Positions 41,730-51,804 of a DNA stretch of 64,000 nt are shown piece by piece. The stretch spans positions 1-64,000 of the forward strand of contig CAKOYQ010000006.1 of NCBI GenBank assembly GCA_934130935.1, read 5' to 3'. Each line of letters starts with the position of its first letter. Position 1 is the stretch's first letter. The position numbers and the translations under genes are program-made. The notes under the pieces were generated by a model. That model saw only the letters and a program-made list of their open reading frames with translations, was not told the origin of the DNA and searched no databases. Origin of the DNA: an uncultured Clostridia bacterium. GTDB taxonomy: Bacteria > Bacillota > Clostridia > TANB77 > CAG-508.

Positions 41730-44700
41730 TAAGACAGAATTTATTGTTCAAGGGTCTAGTACTAAGACAATTACATATGAATATACAACCTCAAGCTGGT
41801 GGGGAGGAAATCAAACATATACATTATATTTAGGCTATGATTCTGGATGGGAGGTTTCAAATAGTAATTATATTGAGAGTAATTTACATTTGCTAACATA
41901 TGAGTTACTTCCATCAGGAGAAATAACAGAAGATGTAACTACTTTAGTTAATATTAATGTTTTTGGAGGAAATGTTGTTAATAACATCTATGGAGGTGCT
42001 AATCAAAATAACATATATGGAACAGTTGATATTGATATAGAAAATGGTGTTATAAATGGAGTTGTTTATGGTGGTTCAAATATAAAAGGAACTGTTTCAG
42101 GTTCTGTATTAATGGATATAACAGGAGGACAACTAGGTACATTATATAATGATAGTGCATTTGGAGGAGGCCTTGGTTCAGAGACTAATGTTAAAGGTAG
42201 GGTTTTATTAAATATAAAAGAAACTAAAAATAATTTAAATATATATGGAAACATATATGGTGGGAGCTTACTTGGAACAATAAGTGGAAATGTTGATATT
42301 AATGTTCAGGATTTACCAAACACTGCAAATACACTTTTTTTAGAAAGTAGTTTATTTGGTGGAGGAAAAGGAGACAACAATACAGCAGCATTAGTAAATG
42401 GAAATGTAACAATAAATGTGGATGGATGCAATTTAGAAAAGTGTAGTGTATTTGGTGGAAGTGATATAAATGGTGTAATTAGTGGTACAATTACAGTAAA
42501 TATTGGAAAAACATATAAATCGACAATATATTCAGTATATGGAGGAGGAAATGAGGCTTCAATAAATACAGATACTCAAGGTGTATTTGTGTATATATTG
42601 TCAAATGCAAATATAACAAATGCCTTTAATGGTGGAAAATCTGCAGATTTACTTTCAACTGGAGAAGAAGATACAACAAGGGCAATATTTTTACAAGGAG
42701 GAACTGTAGAAAATCTTTTTGGAGGTTCAGATTCATCAGGAACTGTAACAGCAAGTCATGTTTATATTGAGTCAGGAAATGTATCAAATGCATATGGAGG
42801 AAATAACTTAGGAGGAACTACAATATCATCAAATGTAATTACAACAGGAGGAACAATTAGATATATATTTGGAGGAGGAAACCAAGCAGGTGTAACAACT
42901 ACAAATGTTCAAACAAATGGTGGCAATATTGGATTTGTGTTTGGCGGTTCTAATACAAGTGGAGATGTAAATGAAAGTTTTGTAACAACAAATGATTCTA
43001 GTGATGTAAATTTAAATAATGGAGTAACTATGACTGTAACTACAACAGCGTCAAAGGCTCAAAGTTGGCAAAGTACAACATATCCGACTTTTGCAAAAAT
43101 AAGTGTAGTATTTAAAAATAATACATCAAAAACAATAGAAACATGGAAGGCAAATGTATTTGCACCAGAATCAGTTTTACTTAATAATTATTCACAATCA
43201 GATATACAAGTAAATAATGGAGTATATACATTAACAGAAAAAAATAGATATTGGGGAAATAATACTATATCAGCTGGAGGTACTTATAGTTTAGAGTTTG
43301 AAATATTAACTATGCAAAGTGTAGAGGGATTTTCAGTAGGATATGGAATTGAAGGACAAGATAGTAGTGGAAATTCAGTAAATTATACAAAATCTATTAT
43401 TGGAACTGTATATGGTGGAAACAATCAAGGTGGAATGACTCAAACCACAAATGTTACAATAAATGGTGGAGGAGTTCAAGATGTATATGGAGGAGGAAAC
43501 CAAGCTATAAGCAATGTAACAAATGTTAATATAAATGGTGAAGTTCAAAAAAGAGTATTTGGAGGAGGAAACCAAGCAGGTGTTAATACAAATACAAATG
43601 TAACTCTTTCAGGTGGAAATGTAGCAGATAATGTATATGGCGGTGGAAATGAAGGAACTGTTACAGGAAATACATATGTTAGAGTTAAAAATTCTACTTT
43701 AAATAACAGTTTATATGCAGGTGGAAATGGTGTATCAGCAATAGTATATGGAAATACTAATTTAATAATGGAAGGAAACAATAATGTAACAAATAATGTA
43801 TTTGGAGGAGGAAATCAAGCAGCAACAGGAACAGAAAGTAATAATAATTCTAAAAGTACAGTAAATATTGTTGGTGCAACTGTAGGAAAAAATGTATATG
43901 GAGGAGCTAATACATCTGTTGTATATGGTACAACTCAAACAAATATTGGATATGATGCAGTAAATGATACTTCTCTTGAAATTGGAGACATTGAAATTAG
44001 TGGAACAGTATTTGGCGGAGGGGAAGCAAATGCTTCAGGTTCAGAAGTATATGACTTTTCATTTATAAGTGTAACAAAAGGAATTGATATAAAGATTGAT
44101 GGAAATGGACATACAAAACTTTCTATAAAAGGTAGTATTTTTGGTTCAGGAAATGCATCAAGTACAAGTGGTAAGAGTTATATAGATATAAAAAATTATG
44201 GAACAGCAGATAATCCACAAAGTAATATATCAATTCAGAGAGCAAATTGTGCAACAATAAGTAATTCTGCAATATCACTATCAGGAACAACAGACAGAAC
44301 AAATGAATATTCATCAGTATTTTTCTCATTAAGTAGGGTTGATCAAGTTAAATTAAAAAATAATTCAATTTTATACTTATGTAATGGAGCAAACTTATTA
44401 AAAAAATTAGATAGTATGGTTGATGTTAATGGTACAGAAGAAACTGCTAAGGTTACTATAAATCCTGATACAGGAGATGTCAACGAGAAAAATGTTGATA
44501 ACAGAATATATATGCTAGAGGGAAAGAATTTAAATGTTGCAACAAATGAGCAAGCAACAGCTTATGGACAAGTTCATGGTATGTTTTTCCTTGGATTATT
44601 TACAAATAGAACTAATCCAAGTACAAGTACAGGATTTTATCATCAAGGATATAATAATGGAGATGAAATAACAAATGCAGGAACATTTTCATCAAATTCA

Positions 44701-46755
44701 TATGTTATGGCTCAACATATGACAGAACATGATATTTCAATAGATGGATTTTATACAAATTATAATGAAGAAGGAAAAATAAAAGTAAATTATATAGATA
44801 CAACCCCAAAAGATGATGTATATTATATTTGGCTTGTTGGAGAAGAATTAGATGTTACAAAATTTGAAGTATCATTAACAGCTTCAAAATATGCAACATT
44901 AGGAACATATGAGTTATTATTACAAGGCTTTTCTGATCCTAATTTAAAATTTACACTAAATGGATTTTCGGCAGGTCTTGCAAATGGAATATCATTAGTA
45001 GATCCAGATGAGATTAAGGCTATAGAGCCAGATGACGAAAAAGCTAATAGTGTATATGGTTTAACTATGAAGACAGGAAATGTTGGATGGCAGACTAAAG
45101 GAACAACTAAATTTTTAACTCACAATGGAGGTTCATATATAGGGCAAAATGATTATGATAAAGACAATTCATCATATACACCAACATTAAATTTATGTTT
45201 TTACCATTCAGAGAATTTAACTATAAAACAAGCTTTAGGAGATGTAAGAATAAGATTGCAAGTACTGAAACCAATAGATGATTTAAATTATGAATTGTCA
45301 TATATTGATATAATAATTACTTTATCAAGTGCATTATATCAAAATGATTTCTATGAAGCAGCAATTACTCCAGGTCAAGAATATGGATTGTTTACGACTA
45401 CAGATACAACAATAACAAGTAAAAGTGCATTTTCTACTTATTATTCATTATATGTTGAAGATTTTTCTAACAGTAAATATGCAAGGGATTACAATACATA
45501 TAGTAGAGTATTAGTGTCAAGAGATTCAGATAATTTACCATATGTTTTCCCAGAAAACACAAAATTAACTATGCTTGATATGGTAACAAACAAATACTAT
45601 TATTATATTGTTACAGCACAAGATGTTTTAAACAATAAATATGAATATAATTTATCAGATTTTATTGCAATGGGAAGCAGTGATAATAAGTTTGAAGAAA
45701 CAGAGGCAAATGAATTATATTATAATACAGAAAAAGATTTAATATATGAAAACTTTATATTTCATATAAATTTTGTAGATAGTAGTATAGAAAATGATAT
45801 ACAAAATAATTCATTATTAATGGAATTAAGAGACAGTGAAGGACAGACTTTAATAGGAGTCTTAGGAATTCAAAGAGACAGCATGGTATATACTGTGTAT
45901 AATGGAAAGAGTGCAACAATAGAATTAGATGGAGAATTGACACCAGAAACATTATATTTAGGAAAAATATTAAATTTAAATGTAATTACAACATTTACCC
46001 AAACAGTAATAGATTCAAAAACAATTTATGATACACAATATTTTGACCAGAAATTAGGAATAAAAATTAGTATATATGATAATAATGGCAACCGTTTAAG
46101 CTTAGACAGTTTATTTGGAGTTAATTTTGAACTTAATGGTAAAAGATATTATCCAAGAGTTGATGGAACAACAAGAATATGTATTGCAGAAAAAGTAACA
46201 GATGTATTAGCAAAAATAAAAATGAATACATCTGGAAATGATACTTTGGCAACAGGAGATTATAGGATAGAAATAGAATCATTTGGTTCGCCAGATGGAA
46301 TTTATTATGGATTAACCGCTTCTGATAAAATAGATTTAAATGTAAGAATAATAAATTCTGCATATGGATTAAAAGTAACTACCATGAATACTAATAAGAT
46401 TATCAACAAAGATACAGGGATAAATGAGAACAAAAGTGATACATTGGTTAGTGTAGTTGAATATTCATCAAGATTATCAAATCCTAATATAAGAGTAGCA
46501 TTATACAGAAGAAATTATACAGAAGAATATTCACAAAATTATACACTGGTTGATTTTAAAGATTATACATCAAGTGTGTTGACAGAAACAAGTAAAGAAA
46601 AGGAATATTTAATGTCAACAACACCATCAGCAACAACAACAAATTATTATAAAATAAAAACAGATTTAATTACAGGAACATATAAGCTTGTATATAAATT
46701 ATATGATGGAGATACTTATGTAGGAGAGGCGTTTGACTATATAGTTATTAAATAA
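41680..46755 (+). CDS. Giant repeat surface protein, C-terminal part (after frameshift)
   Basis: The 1691-residue reading continues the preceding protein: DFGGTYTSNVTLSTSNKTEF completes the lectin-like domain broken at the junction. About twenty copies of a (V/I)(Y/F)GG(G/S/A)N motif follow (VFGGGNQAG, VYGGGNEGT), typical of a right-handed beta-helix. They are interrupted by a CBM2-like beta domain (TFAKISVVFKNNTSKTIETW). The last 600 residues look like Ig-like and extended beta domains. There is no LPxTG or membrane anchor at the end (VGEAFDYIVIK). The GTG at 41680 has no ribosome site, so expression requires the upstream part or a frame correction. Confidence 0.85.
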   Translation: MDFGGTYTSNVTLSTSNKTEFIVQGSSTKTITYEYTTSSWWGGNQTYTLYLGYDSGWEVSNSNYIESNLHLLTYELLPSGEITEDVTTLVNINVFGGNVVNNIYGGANQNNIYGTVDIDIENGVINGVVYGGSNIKGTVSGSVLMDITGGQLGTLYNDSAFGGGLGSETNVKGRVLLNIKETKNNLNIYGNIYGGSLLGTISGNVDINVQDLPNTANTLFLESSLFGGGKGDNNTAALVNGNVTINVDGCNLEKCSVFGGSDINGVISGTITVNIGKTYKSTIYSVYGGGNEASINTDTQGVFVYILSNANITNAFNGGKSADLLSTGEEDTTRAIFLQGGTVENLFGGSDSSGTVTASHVYIESGNVSNAYGGNNLGGTTISSNVITTGGTIRYIFGGGNQAGVTTTNVQTNGGNIGFVFGGSNTSGDVNESFVTTNDSSDVNLNNGVTMTVTTTASKAQSWQSTTYPTFAKISVVFKNNTSKTIETWKANVFAPESVLLNNYSQSDIQVNNGVYTLTEKNRYWGNNTISAGGTYSLEFEILTMQSVEGFSVGYGIEGQDSSGNSVNYTKSIIGTVYGGNNQGGMTQTTNVTINGGGVQDVYGGGNQAISNVTNVNINGEVQKRVFGGGNQAGVNTNTNVTLSGGNVADNVYGGGNEGTVTGNTYVRVKNSTLNNSLYAGGNGVSAIVYGNTNLIMEGNNNVTNNVFGGGNQAATGTESNNNSKSTVNIVGATVGKNVYGGANTSVVYGTTQTNIGYDAVNDTSLEIGDIEISGTVFGGGEANASGSEVYDFSFISVTKGIDIKIDGNGHTKLSIKGSIFGSGNASSTSGKSYIDIKNYGTADNPQSNISIQRANCATISNSAISLSGTTDRTNEYSSVFFSLSRVDQVKLKNNSILYLCNGANLLKKLDSMVDVNGTEETAKVTINPDTGDVNEKNVDNRIYMLEGKNLNVATNEQATAYGQVHGMFFLGLFTNRTNPSTSTGFYHQGYNNGDEITNAGTFSSNSYVMAQHMTEHDISIDGFYTNYNEEGKIKVNYIDTTPKDDVYYIWLVGEELDVTKFEVSLTASKYATLGTYELLLQGFSDPNLKFTLNGFSAGLANGISLVDPDEIKAIEPDDEKANSVYGLTMKTGNVGWQTKGTTKFLTHNGGSYIGQNDYDKDNSSYTPTLNLCFYHSENLTIKQALGDVRIRLQVLKPIDDLNYELSYIDIIITLSSALYQNDFYEAAITPGQEYGLFTTTDTTITSKSAFSTYYSLYVEDFSNSKYARDYNTYSRVLVSRDSDNLPYVFPENTKLTMLDMVTNKYYYYIVTAQDVLNNKYEYNLSDFIAMGSSDNKFEETEANELYYNTEKDLIYENFIFHINFVDSSIENDIQNNSLLMELRDSEGQTLIGVLGIQRDSMVYTVYNGKSATIELDGELTPETLYLGKILNLNVITTFTQTVIDSKTIYDTQYFDQKLGIKISIYDNNGNRLSLDSLFGVNFELNGKRYYPRVDGTTRICIAEKVTDVLAKIKMNTSGNDTLATGDYRIEIESFGSPDGIYYGLTASDKIDLNVRIINSAYGLKVTTMNTNKIINKDTGINENKSDTLVSVVEYSSRLSNPNIRVALYRRNYTEEYSQNYTLVDFKDYTSSVLTETSKEKEYLMSTTPSATTTNYYKIKTDLITGTYKLVYKLYDGDTYVGEAFDYIVIK

Positions 46756-46780
46756 TAATATGTAAAAAGAAAGGAAGAAT

Positions 46781-47374
46781 ATGAAATACGATATTGATTC
46801 AATAAATAAAAGAAAAAAAAATATAGAAATTATTCAAAAAATATTAGAGATAGTTTTAATTATTATTATTTATAATATGATATTAACTTTCATTTCTTCT
46901 AACAATTTAAATAATGGAATTGGATTATTTGGATATAAAGCTTGTATTATAACATCAAGCAGTATGGAACCAACAATTTATTATGGAGATGTAGTAATTA
47001 TAAAAGAATGTAAAGAGTCAGATTTGCAAACAGGTGATGTAATAACCTTTAAACAAAAACAAGAGGTTATTACACACCGTATTCTAAAAATTGAAGATGA
47101 TTTGCAAACTTCAGAAAAAACATATATAACAAAAGGAGATAATAATAATACGGAAGATACTGAAAAAGTAACATATTCTAAAATAGCAGGAAAATGTGTT
47201 TTAACAATTCCACACTTAGGAAAGATTATACTAATGCTTGACAGTAAAATAATAGTTTTAGTCATTATTCTTATAATATTAATTTTGAGTTTTTATAAAA
47301 TACAAAAATACGAAAAAATGGAAAATAGGAGAGAAAAAAAGAAAATTGAAGAAAATAAAAAAGGGAAAAATTAA
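46781..47374 (+). CDS. sipW: SipW-type signal peptidase I, third active copy
   Basis: 197 residues. Catalytic boxes are intact: IITSSSMEPTIYYGD (serine), EVITHRILKIED (histidine), TKGDNNNTED (acidic box). Membrane helices are at both ends and a lysine-rich tail follows. The gene is 25 bases behind the giant surface protein, which is probably its substrate, and overlaps the next, inactive paralogue by 29 bases. AAAGGAAGA precedes the ATG. Confidence 0.9.
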   Translation: MKYDIDSINKRKKNIEIIQKILEIVLIIIIYNMILTFISSNNLNNGIGLFGYKACIITSSSMEPTIYYGDVVIIKECKESDLQTGDVITFKQKQEVITHRILKIEDDLQTSEKTYITKGDNNNTEDTEKVTYSKIAGKCVLTIPHLGKIILMLDSKIIVLVIILIILILSFYKIQKYEKMENRREKKKIEENKKGKN

Positions 47375-47921
47375 ATTTCTACAAAAAGTTAAATTTAAAA
47401 AAGTAATAATAAGTTTCATATATGTAATTATAATGATATGTATTTTATATAATATATTATTTTTGATAAATACATCTATATCTAAAAAAGAGTATTTTAA
47501 ATTATATGGATTTAGTTTCTTCTGTATGAAAACAAATTTAATGGAACAGGATATAAGCAAAAATGATTTAATTATTATTAAGGAAGCAGATTCTGAAGAT
47601 TTACAAAATAATGATATTATTGCATATGATATAAATGGAAGAGTTAGAATAAACAAGATTGTATATTATGAACAAAATCAATACACAACAAAATCTAATA
47701 AAAATTACTACCCTGATATTGAAACAATAACAGCTAGTCAAATTGTAGGAAAAAAGATTGCTAACATACCTTTTTTGGGAGTAATATTAGAATTGTTGCA
47801 GTCAAAAACAGTAAGTATTTTTACTCTGGTATTTTTGATTTTTACTTTTTGGTATAATAGATATATGTACTTAAGAAGAAATGAAAGAAACAAAAAAAGG
47901 AAAAAATTGATAAAATTGTAA
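47346..47921 (+). CDS. SipW-like protein with catalytic residues lost
   Basis: 191 residues from a TTG start (AGGAGAG upstream). The membrane topology is that of SipW. The serine box reads FCMKTNLMEQDISKND in place of SGSMEPT..GD, so serine is replaced by leucine, and the histidine box reads VRINKIVYYE in place of THR. It closes the locus, as the other inactive paralogue opens it. Each dead copy sits next to or near an active one, suggesting paired subunits. Confidence 0.75.
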   Translation: MKKIKKGKIKFLQKVKFKKVIISFIYVIIMICILYNILFLINTSISKKEYFKLYGFSFFCMKTNLMEQDISKNDLIIIKEADSEDLQNNDIIAYDINGRVRINKIVYYEQNQYTTKSNKNYYPDIETITASQIVGKKIANIPFLGVILELLQSKTVSIFTLVFLIFTFWYNRYMYLRRNERNKKRKKLIKL

Positions 47922-47943
47922 TAGATAAAGAAAGGGAAAAGAA

Positions 47944-48738
47944 ATGTTATTTGCAGGACCAGGAGAATACCAACCATGTGAAATGTTTTCAACAGGACAT
48001 TTTGAACTAATGATTATAACAATATTTGGAATAATAGTAGCACTAAAAAATACGATGAATAAGACTAAACAAGAGGTAAAAAAAATTATCAAAGAGTGCA
48101 CAATAACAATGTGGATTTTAGAAGTAATAATGATAGCATTTAAGCTATCAACAGGAGATGTAAAAAATTTAAATAATTATGTTCCATTGTACTATTGTAG
48201 TTTATTATTATATGCAGGAATGTTAAGTTCATTTGCAAAAAATAAACTCAAAAGAGTAGGTGATGTATTTTTAGCTACAGGAGGTATAATTGGTGGAATT
48301 GTTTTTATGATACTTCCAACAACATCATTGCCAGAATATCCAATGTTACATATAGTCAGTTTGCATAGTTTCTTGTTTCACGGAACAATGGTATATTTGG
48401 GATTATTGATAAATGTAACACATTATATAAATTTAGAGTTATCAGATATAAAATATTATGCCATTCTTGTAGGAGTTGTTTGTGTAGTAGCATATGCTAT
48501 AAATAAAATATTTGATAGTAATTTGATGTTTATTTCAAAAAATTTTCCTGGAACACCAGTAGAAATTTTATATAATGCAACAGGCAAATTTTTTACACCA
48601 GTGATATCTATTGCTCAAATGACATTACCGTTTTATATTGTGTATGGAATTAAATCATTAATAGGGCAAAAACGGAACCGACCCCAAATGTCCCTAAGGG
48701 CAAAAATGGAACCGACCCCAAATTGCTCTAAAAAATAA
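47944..48738 (+). CDS. YwaF-family integral membrane protein with repeat-derived tail
   Basis: 264 residues. The start MLFAGPGEYQPCEMFSTGHFEL matches the YwaF/TIGR02206 group, and seven or so hydrophobic helices follow (LYYCSLLLYAGMLSSF, ILVGVVCVVAYAI). The natural end is near VYGIKSLIG; the last two dozen residues (QKRNRPQMSLRAKMEPTPN) are translated from a family 1 array. Function of the family is not established. The gene follows the SipW-like gene by 22 bases but does not obviously belong to the surface locus. Confidence 0.75.
   Translation: MLFAGPGEYQPCEMFSTGHFELMIITIFGIIVALKNTMNKTKQEVKKIIKECTITMWILEVIMIAFKLSTGDVKNLNNYVPLYYCSLLLYAGMLSSFAKNKLKRVGDVFLATGGIIGGIVFMILPTTSLPEYPMLHIVSLHSFLFHGTMVYLGLLINVTHYINLELSDIKYYAILVGVVCVVAYAINKIFDSNLMFISKNFPGTPVEILYNATGKFFTPVISIAQMTLPFYIVYGIKSLIGQKRNRPQMSLRAKMEPTPNCSKK
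48664..48728 (+). repeat. Family 1 array, two units, at the end of the ywaF-like gene
   Basis: Two units in plus orientation; the coding frame of the membrane protein runs through them to a TAA at 48736, just before the polA ribosome site. Confidence 0.92.
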
Positions 48739-48748
48739 GGAGGATGAG

Positions 48749-51463
48749 ATGGAAAAATTAGTTTTAATAGATGGTAATAGTATAATGAATAGAGCATTTT
48801 ATGGAATAATGGGAAGTAAAATGTTAACAACGAAAGATGGAAAATATACAAATGCAATATATGGATTTTTAGCAATTATGTTTAAGATTTTAGATGACAT
48901 AAAACCTCAATATTTGGCTGTAGCATTTGATTTAAAAGGTCCAACAGCAAGACATGAGCTATACAAAGAGTACAAAGCTAACCGTCATGGAATGCCAGAA
49001 GAATTAGCAGAACAAATGCCTGTAATTAAAGAAATTTTAAAAGCTATGAATATAGATGTAATAGAAAAGCAGGGATATGAGGGAGATGACATATTGGGAA
49101 CACTTGCAAAATATGGAGAGAAACAAGGTCTTGAAGTTACTATTCTTTCAGGAGATAGAGATACATTCCAACTTGCAAGTGATCATATAACAATAAGAAT
49201 TCCTAGAACTAAAGCTGGAAAAACAGAAACTGATGATTACAATAGAAAAAAAGTTTTAGAAGAATATGGAATTGAACCAGAACAATTAATAGAAGTTAAA
49301 GCATTGCAAGGAGATGCATCTGATAATATTCCTGGTGTTCCAGGGGTAGGGCCTAAAACAGCAATTTCATTAATACAAAGATATGGCACAGTAGATGAAT
49401 TGTATAGAAAAATAGAAAATGGAGAAGACGATTTAAAAGGAAAACAAAGGGAAAACATAGTAAATAATAAAGATATGGCTGAGATTTCTAGAAAGTTGGG
49501 AGAGATAAATACAAATGTACCAATAGAAGATACCTTAGAACAAATAAAATTGGAAGAGTGGGACAAGCCTAAAGTATTAGAGATATTTGAAGAACTAAGA
49601 TTTAATAGATATATAGATAAATTTGGGCTAAGAAATGCTTCAAGTGTTGATGGTACAAATGCTATTGAAAATTCAAAAGAAAAGCATTTCGAGATTGAAC
49701 AAACAACAAAGATTCCAGATTTAAAGCAAGAAGGAAAATTGTATTATTACTTAGAAACAAGAGAAAATAAAGACTCACAAAATATAATAAAAAAAGAGAT
49801 AATAGGAATAAGTATATATTCAAATAATAAAATATACTATATACTTTCACATGAGGGATTTGAAGAACAACTAAAAGAATTATTTGAAGATGAAAATATT
49901 GAAAAATATGGGTATGATTTAGCACAGGATTATATTTTACTTAAACAAATAGGTATAACAATGCAAAATATAGTATATGATGCAAAAATAGCTTCATATA
50001 TATTAAATCCAACAAGTAAATATACAATGAATGTGATTGCAAGAGATTATTTAGAAATAGACAATGCAGAATACTTACAAAGTCAAGGGGCAAAGGATGT
50101 TGATAATGTACAAACATCATTATTTGACATTGGAGGAGATAATATACAAGAAAGTGAAAGTAAGAAGATTGAAAATTGTTTATATGCAGAAGAGGTTTAT
50201 AAACTAGCAGAAGTAACAATGAAGAAGTTAGAAGAGATAGATGCACTTGAGTTATTTAAAAATATAGATATGCCAACAGTGCAGGTGCTAGCAGAAATGC
50301 AATGGAATGGAATGTATGTTGATTTGCAGGAGTTAGAGAGTTATGGAAAATCATTAAAAGATAAATTGGAGATATTAACTAAAGAAATATATAATCTTTG
50401 TGATGAAGAATTTAATATTAATTCAACAAAACAATTAGGAGAGATTTTGTTTGAAAAGCTTAAACTAACAGTTGTTAAAAAGACAAAAAGTGGTTATTCA
50501 ACAGATGTGGATGTTTTAGAGAAAATAAAAGATGAACATCCTGTAATAGAAAAGATATTGGAATATAGACAATTAATGAAATTGAATTCAACATATGTAG
50601 AAGGAATGAAACCATATATAAATAATAAGACTAATAGAATACACTCATTTTTTCATCAAACAATAACTGCTACAGGTAGAATAAGTTCAACAGAGCCAAA
50701 CCTTCAAAATATACCAACAAGATTTGAACTTGGAAAGCAATTAAGAAAAGTATTTAAACCAGCAGAAGGATGTTTATATATTGATGCAGATTATTCACAA
50801 ATAGAACTAAGAGTATTAGCTCATATATCAAATGATGAACATATGGTACAGGCATTTATAAATGGAGAAGATATTCACAAACAAGCAGCTTCTAAGGTAT
50901 TTAATACTCCAATGGATGAGGTTACAAAAGAACAAAGAAGTAATGCTAAGGCTGTAAACTTTGGAATTGTTTATGGAATTAGTGATTTTGGGTTGGGAGA
51001 GCAACTTCAAATATCAAGAAAAAAGGCTAAACAATATATAGAGCAGTATTTGGAACAGTATTCTGGAATAAAACAGTTTATGATAGATATTGTGGAACAG
51101 GCAAAAGAAAAAGGATATGTAGAAACATTATTTAAAAGAAGAAGATATATACCAGAGTTAAAGTCTAATAATTATATGGTGCGTCAATTTGGTAGTAGAG
51201 CGGCAATGAATACTCCAATTCAAGGAACAGCGGCAGATATTATGAAAATTGCTATGATAGATGTTTTTAGAGAGTTGAAAAATCGAGATATGAAGTCAAA
51301 GATTGTGCTTCAAGTTCATGATGAAATGATGATTGAAGCTCCTTTAGAAGAGGTTGAAGATGTTAAAGAGATATTACAAAAGTGTATGGAAAATGCTTGT
51401 AAGTTAAATGTACCGTTAATTGCTGAAGTGTCTGAGGCTACTAATTGGTATGATTGTAAATGA
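48749..51463 (+). CDS. polA: DNA polymerase I
   Basis: 904 residues: N-terminal 5'-3' exonuclease (LIDGNSIMNRAFYG, YEGDDILGTLA, GDASDNIPGVPGVGPKTA), a vestigial 3'-5' exonuclease, and the polymerase domain (TATGRISSTEPNLQNIPTR; DADYSQIELRVLAHIS; KAVNFGIVYGIS; VLQVHDEMMIE). The proofreading motif I reads YYLETREN with no D-x-E pair, so 3'-5' activity is probably lost, as in many Bacillota enzymes. It acts in Okazaki-fragment processing and repair. AAGGAGGAT precedes the ATG. A family 1 array begins about 20 bases behind the stop. Confidence 0.96.
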   Translation: MEKLVLIDGNSIMNRAFYGIMGSKMLTTKDGKYTNAIYGFLAIMFKILDDIKPQYLAVAFDLKGPTARHELYKEYKANRHGMPEELAEQMPVIKEILKAMNIDVIEKQGYEGDDILGTLAKYGEKQGLEVTILSGDRDTFQLASDHITIRIPRTKAGKTETDDYNRKKVLEEYGIEPEQLIEVKALQGDASDNIPGVPGVGPKTAISLIQRYGTVDELYRKIENGEDDLKGKQRENIVNNKDMAEISRKLGEINTNVPIEDTLEQIKLEEWDKPKVLEIFEELRFNRYIDKFGLRNASSVDGTNAIENSKEKHFEIEQTTKIPDLKQEGKLYYYLETRENKDSQNIIKKEIIGISIYSNNKIYYILSHEGFEEQLKELFEDENIEKYGYDLAQDYILLKQIGITMQNIVYDAKIASYILNPTSKYTMNVIARDYLEIDNAEYLQSQGAKDVDNVQTSLFDIGGDNIQESESKKIENCLYAEEVYKLAEVTMKKLEEIDALELFKNIDMPTVQVLAEMQWNGMYVDLQELESYGKSLKDKLEILTKEIYNLCDEEFNINSTKQLGEILFEKLKLTVVKKTKSGYSTDVDVLEKIKDEHPVIEKILEYRQLMKLNSTYVEGMKPYINNKTNRIHSFFHQTITATGRISSTEPNLQNIPTRFELGKQLRKVFKPAEGCLYIDADYSQIELRVLAHISNDEHMVQAFINGEDIHKQAASKVFNTPMDEVTKEQRSNAKAVNFGIVYGISDFGLGEQLQISRKKAKQYIEQYLEQYSGIKQFMIDIVEQAKEKGYVETLFKRRRYIPELKSNNYMVRQFGSRAAMNTPIQGTAADIMKIAMIDVFRELKNRDMKSKIVLQVHDEMMIEAPLEEVEDVKEILQKCMENACKLNVPLIAEVSEATNWYDCK

Positions 51464-51483
51464 CATAGGGCAAACTCATGCGG

Positions 51484-51579
51484 GGGACATATGGGGTCGG
51501 TTCCATTTTTGACCTGGGCAATTTGGGGTCGGTTCCGTTTGGTCCCAAGGGTAATTCGGGGTCGGTTCCTTTTTTGCCC
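51484..51579 (-). repeat. Family 1 array, left inverted arm (three units)
   Basis: Three units in minus orientation with unit-specific variants (CATATG, TTTGGTCCC, TAATTC). Every base of this 96-bp arm is the reverse complement of 51805-51900. Confidence 0.95.
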
Positions 51580-51599
51580 TTTTATTATATAGCTAATTT

Positions 51600-51781
51600 A
51601 TTAATATTAAATATAAACTTTGCATTACATTCCCTCGATTCATTACGAAACTTAAGAAATTCTAACTTATTTTATGGCACCCTTCCACTCTCGTGAACTC
51701 TTTCCATAAAATTTCATAGAATTTCTAAAGTTTCTCCAATCATATTCGTCATTTCATTTAAAGTTTATATTTAATGTTAAT
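51600..51781 (-). mobile_element. Family 2 hairpin element, copy 2 (MITE-like)
   Basis: 182 bp in the opposite orientation to copy 1. The 22-bp ends (51600-51621 and 51760-51781) are mutually complementary with one mismatch but differ from the ends of copy 1. Inner arms GAAACTTTAGAAATTC/GAATTTCTTAAGTTTC carry a paired change relative to copy 1. The core GTTCACGAGAGTGGAAGGG is identical. Confidence 0.85.
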
Positions 51782-51804
51782 AATTATGTTATTTAAGAGA
51801 AAAG

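Noticed and set aside
51478..51696. Reading frame over the left repeat arm and the family 2 element
   Set aside because: No ribosome site, repeat-derived sequence, and no similarity to a protein.
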